A DNA stretch of 64,000 nucleotides from Myxococcales bacterium (GTDB taxonomy: Bacteria > Myxococcota_A > Polyangia > Polyangiales > Polyangiaceae), in NCBI GenBank assembly GCA_016703425.1, contig JADJCA010000001.1:1240001-1304000 (forward strand). The letters run 5' to 3'. Both the position numbers and the translations under genes were made by a program. The notes under the pieces are model-generated. The model made no database searches. It saw only the letters and a list, made by a program, of their open reading frames with translations, and was not told the origin of the DNA. Positions 62,591-64,000 of the stretch are shown here, piece by piece; positions within the stretch are counted from its first letter, which is position 1; every line of letters begins with the position of its first letter.

Positions 62591-63412
62591 TTAGCGTGAC
62601 TTGACGACGAGCTGACCGAGCGAGCTCGCCTTGGCCGTGATGCTCGCGGCCCCCTCGCCCTTCGTGCCTCGCGAGGTGCTCTTCTCGGTGAGATCGCTGA
62701 ACCCTTCGACCTTCACGCCCTTGCCGGCGCTGAGCGCCACGACATCGGCGGCGAAGGCCGAGGGGAGCGATAGCGTGACGTCGCCGTTGTCGCTCTCGAC
62801 GGAAATGGTCGACCCTTTCGTGGGCGTCGAGCTGAGCGTGACGCCGCCGTTGTCGCTGAAGACCTTCGCACCGCCGGTCACCGTCGCGTCGACGCTGCCG
62901 TTGTCGGAGCGGATGTCGAGGACCGCACCGTCGGCGGCCGTCAGGTTGTTCGCGTTGACCGAACCGTTCTTCGAGAGGGCCGTCAGCTTGATGGCCTTGG
63001 CGGGAACCCTAACGCGCAGATCCTGGCAGCCCGAGAGGCCCGTCTTTGCCGAGCCGACACCGCGCGCGGCCTGACCGCAGTTGATCGTGATCTTCCCCGC
63101 AGACTCGGTGACGGTGAACGTCTCCAGGACCTGCTTCTGGAGATCCTCCGCGCTCGCCTTGTCGTCGTCGTCAGCGAAAGCCACGGCCTTCATCGTGACG
63201 GAGACCTTCGTGGCCGCCGCGTCGGACTCAACGGTGAGCGAGCCATTCGCGTTGGTGACCGCGATCTCCTCCCCGGCGTAGTCCGCGGCGGCGCCTTTGG
63301 CTGACTCCTGCGAAACGAACTTCGTTTGGGTCTTGATCGTCGCCTGAACCGTGCAACCGGCGAGGGCAAAAACACCAAGAAGAGCGAAGGAGGAAAGGAC
63401 GGTCGCGCGCAT
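62591..63412 (-). CDS. DUF4097-like beta-repeat lipoprotein
   Basis: 273 residues from the ATG at 63412. Lipobox LLGVFALAGC. The body is a series of short beta strands with the repeated SDNG signature of DUF4097 (putative adhesin) proteins: LTALSKNGSVNANNLTAA, LDIRSDNGSVDATVTGG, KVFSDNGGVTLSSTP, ISVESDNGDVTLSLPS. It is likely a beta-helical surface protein. Members of this family usually face the periplasm. Confidence 0.85.
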   Translation of the reverse strand: MRATVLSSFALLGVFALAGCTVQATIKTQTKFVSQESAKGAAADYAGEEIAVTNANGSLTVESDAAATKVSVTMKAVAFADDDDKASAEDLQKQVLETFTVTESAGKITINCGQAARGVGSAKTGLSGCQDLRVRVPAKAIKLTALSKNGSVNANNLTAADGAVLDIRSDNGSVDATVTGGAKVFSDNGGVTLSSTPTKGSTISVESDNGDVTLSLPSAFAADVVALSAGKGVKVEGFSDLTEKSTSRGTKGEGAASITAKASSLGQLVVKSR

Positions 63413-63500
63413 GGGTCTGGGTTCTCCTGGCAGGGATAGAGGCAGGCGGTTCAGCCGACCCCAATTCGACGGGGTGGCGGCACTTTTCTTCAAAGGCGGC

Positions 63501-64000
63501 TCATGGTCGCAGTTTCGGACCGGGCGTTCCAAACAGTTGGCGGGCCGGGGGCCCGGCGAAACGCGGCGCCGCCCCCGAAGGCACGGAACTCGCAAGGGCC
63601 GTCGCCTGGGCGTTTGCAGCGCGAATCCCCGCTTCGAGGAGCGAGGTGGCGTCCCCACTGGCCGGGTCGATCGGGGCCCCGAGGACCACGACGATCCGCG
63701 TGAAAGGCCACGGCAAGACGAACTTGTCCCAAGCGCGGCGAAAGACGAACGCCCGTGCGGCAGCGCTTCCCATTGGCACCAGCTGAGCGCCCGTCGCTCG
63801 CGCCGCGACGAGCGCCCCCTCCTTAACGACACCGTACGGGCCTCGCGGACCGTCAACGGCGAAAGCCGCGTCCGCCTCTTTGGCCTTCATCACACGCACG
63901 AGCGCCGCGAGGCCCCGCGCACCACCGCGGGTCGACGAGCCGCGCACCACGAGAAACCCCAGTAGCGCTAGCGCCCGGGCCTGGAGGCTACCATCGCGCG
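63501..64000 (-). CDS. Lysophospholipid acyltransferase-like (DUF374), 5'-partial
   Basis: The frame is open to the window edge, so the start lies beyond 64000. Visible sequence runs RDGSLQARALALLGFLVVRG, STRGGARGLAALVRVM, then the diagnostic AFAVDGPRGPYGVVKEGALV with the DGPRGP motif. Then comes WDKFVLPWPFTRIVVVLGAPI and the stop at 63501. DUF374 proteins are LpxL-like acyltransferases that act on lipid A or phospholipids. The C-terminus is complete. Confidence 0.85.
   Translation of the reverse strand, partial: RDGSLQARALALLGFLVVRGSSTRGGARGLAALVRVMKAKEADAAFAVDGPRGPYGVVKEGALVAARATGAQLVPMGSAAARAFVFRRAWDKFVLPWPFTRIVVVLGAPIDPASGDATSLLEAGIRAANAQATALASSVPSGAAPRFAGPPARQLFGTPGPKLRP

Overview
This 64 kb window is high-GC DNA (roughly 70 %) with densely packed genes on both strands. 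The gene content points to a myxobacterium of the Polyangia type (Myxococcota; Sorangium/Labilithrix/Sandaracinus-like). Signs of this are Pkn2-type Ser/Thr kinases paired with TPR/membrane proteins, an FHA-sigma54 activator, many lipoproteins with Ala/Pro-rich linkers, a MopE-like Cys-rich protein with a MYXO-CTERM-like tail, an LRV/HEAT-repeat protein and TPR regulators. No tRNA, rRNA, IS element, prophage or CRISPR array was recognised. This is ordinary chromosome rather than an island.

Layout. 1-4.5 kb: a TPR protein, a DnaK paralogue, an unknown protein and a TPR/cyclin-like protein. 4.5-8.7 kb: two TolC-family outer-membrane factors facing each other, the second translationally coupled to mutY. 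8.7-12 kb: a small membrane protein, then a Ser/Thr kinase with its TPR/membrane partner. 12-15.4 kb: a 2-oxoacid dehydrogenase operon (E1alpha, E1beta, E2; probably branched-chain type) whose E1alpha has lost thiamine-diphosphate motifs. 15.5-25.4 kb: a TPR regulator with C-terminal winged helix, then surface proteins (MYXO-CTERM-like, lipoproteins, OmpA family, TM2, beta-helix). 25.6-32.1 kb: a second kinase/TPR pair, LamG lipoprotein, FHA-sigma54 activator, a broken unknown gene and an AraC regulator. 32.2-37.2 kb: lipoproteins and poorly conserved sequence, including two decayed or broken genes. 37.2-45.6 kb: a zinc alcohol dehydrogenase, hybrid sensor kinase, VWA lipoprotein, rhodanese-ThiF protein, an RbfA-like/RtcB pair and a CPBP-family protein without its catalytic residues. 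45.6-53.2 kb: housekeeping genes nadB, etfB-etfA, dnaX, ybaB, recR. 53.3-64 kb: Kelch lipoprotein, a second TPR/winged-helix regulator, SNF2 helicase, histidine-phosphatase-like pseudoenzyme, serine hydrolase with a possible SUKH-like partner, RidA, a DUF4097-like lipoprotein and an acyltransferase running off the window edge.

Two themes stand out. First, seven genes carry a reading-frame break. Four breaks lie in short C or G runs, so residual assembly indels are the simplest explanation for those. Second, several intact genes encode enzyme folds stripped of catalytic residues (E1alpha, phosphoglycerate-mutase-like phosphatase, CPBP protease). The most suggestive functional link is the overlapping RbfA-like/RtcB pair, which could be an rRNA repair or ribosome-maturation unit. 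No single clearly new system was found.
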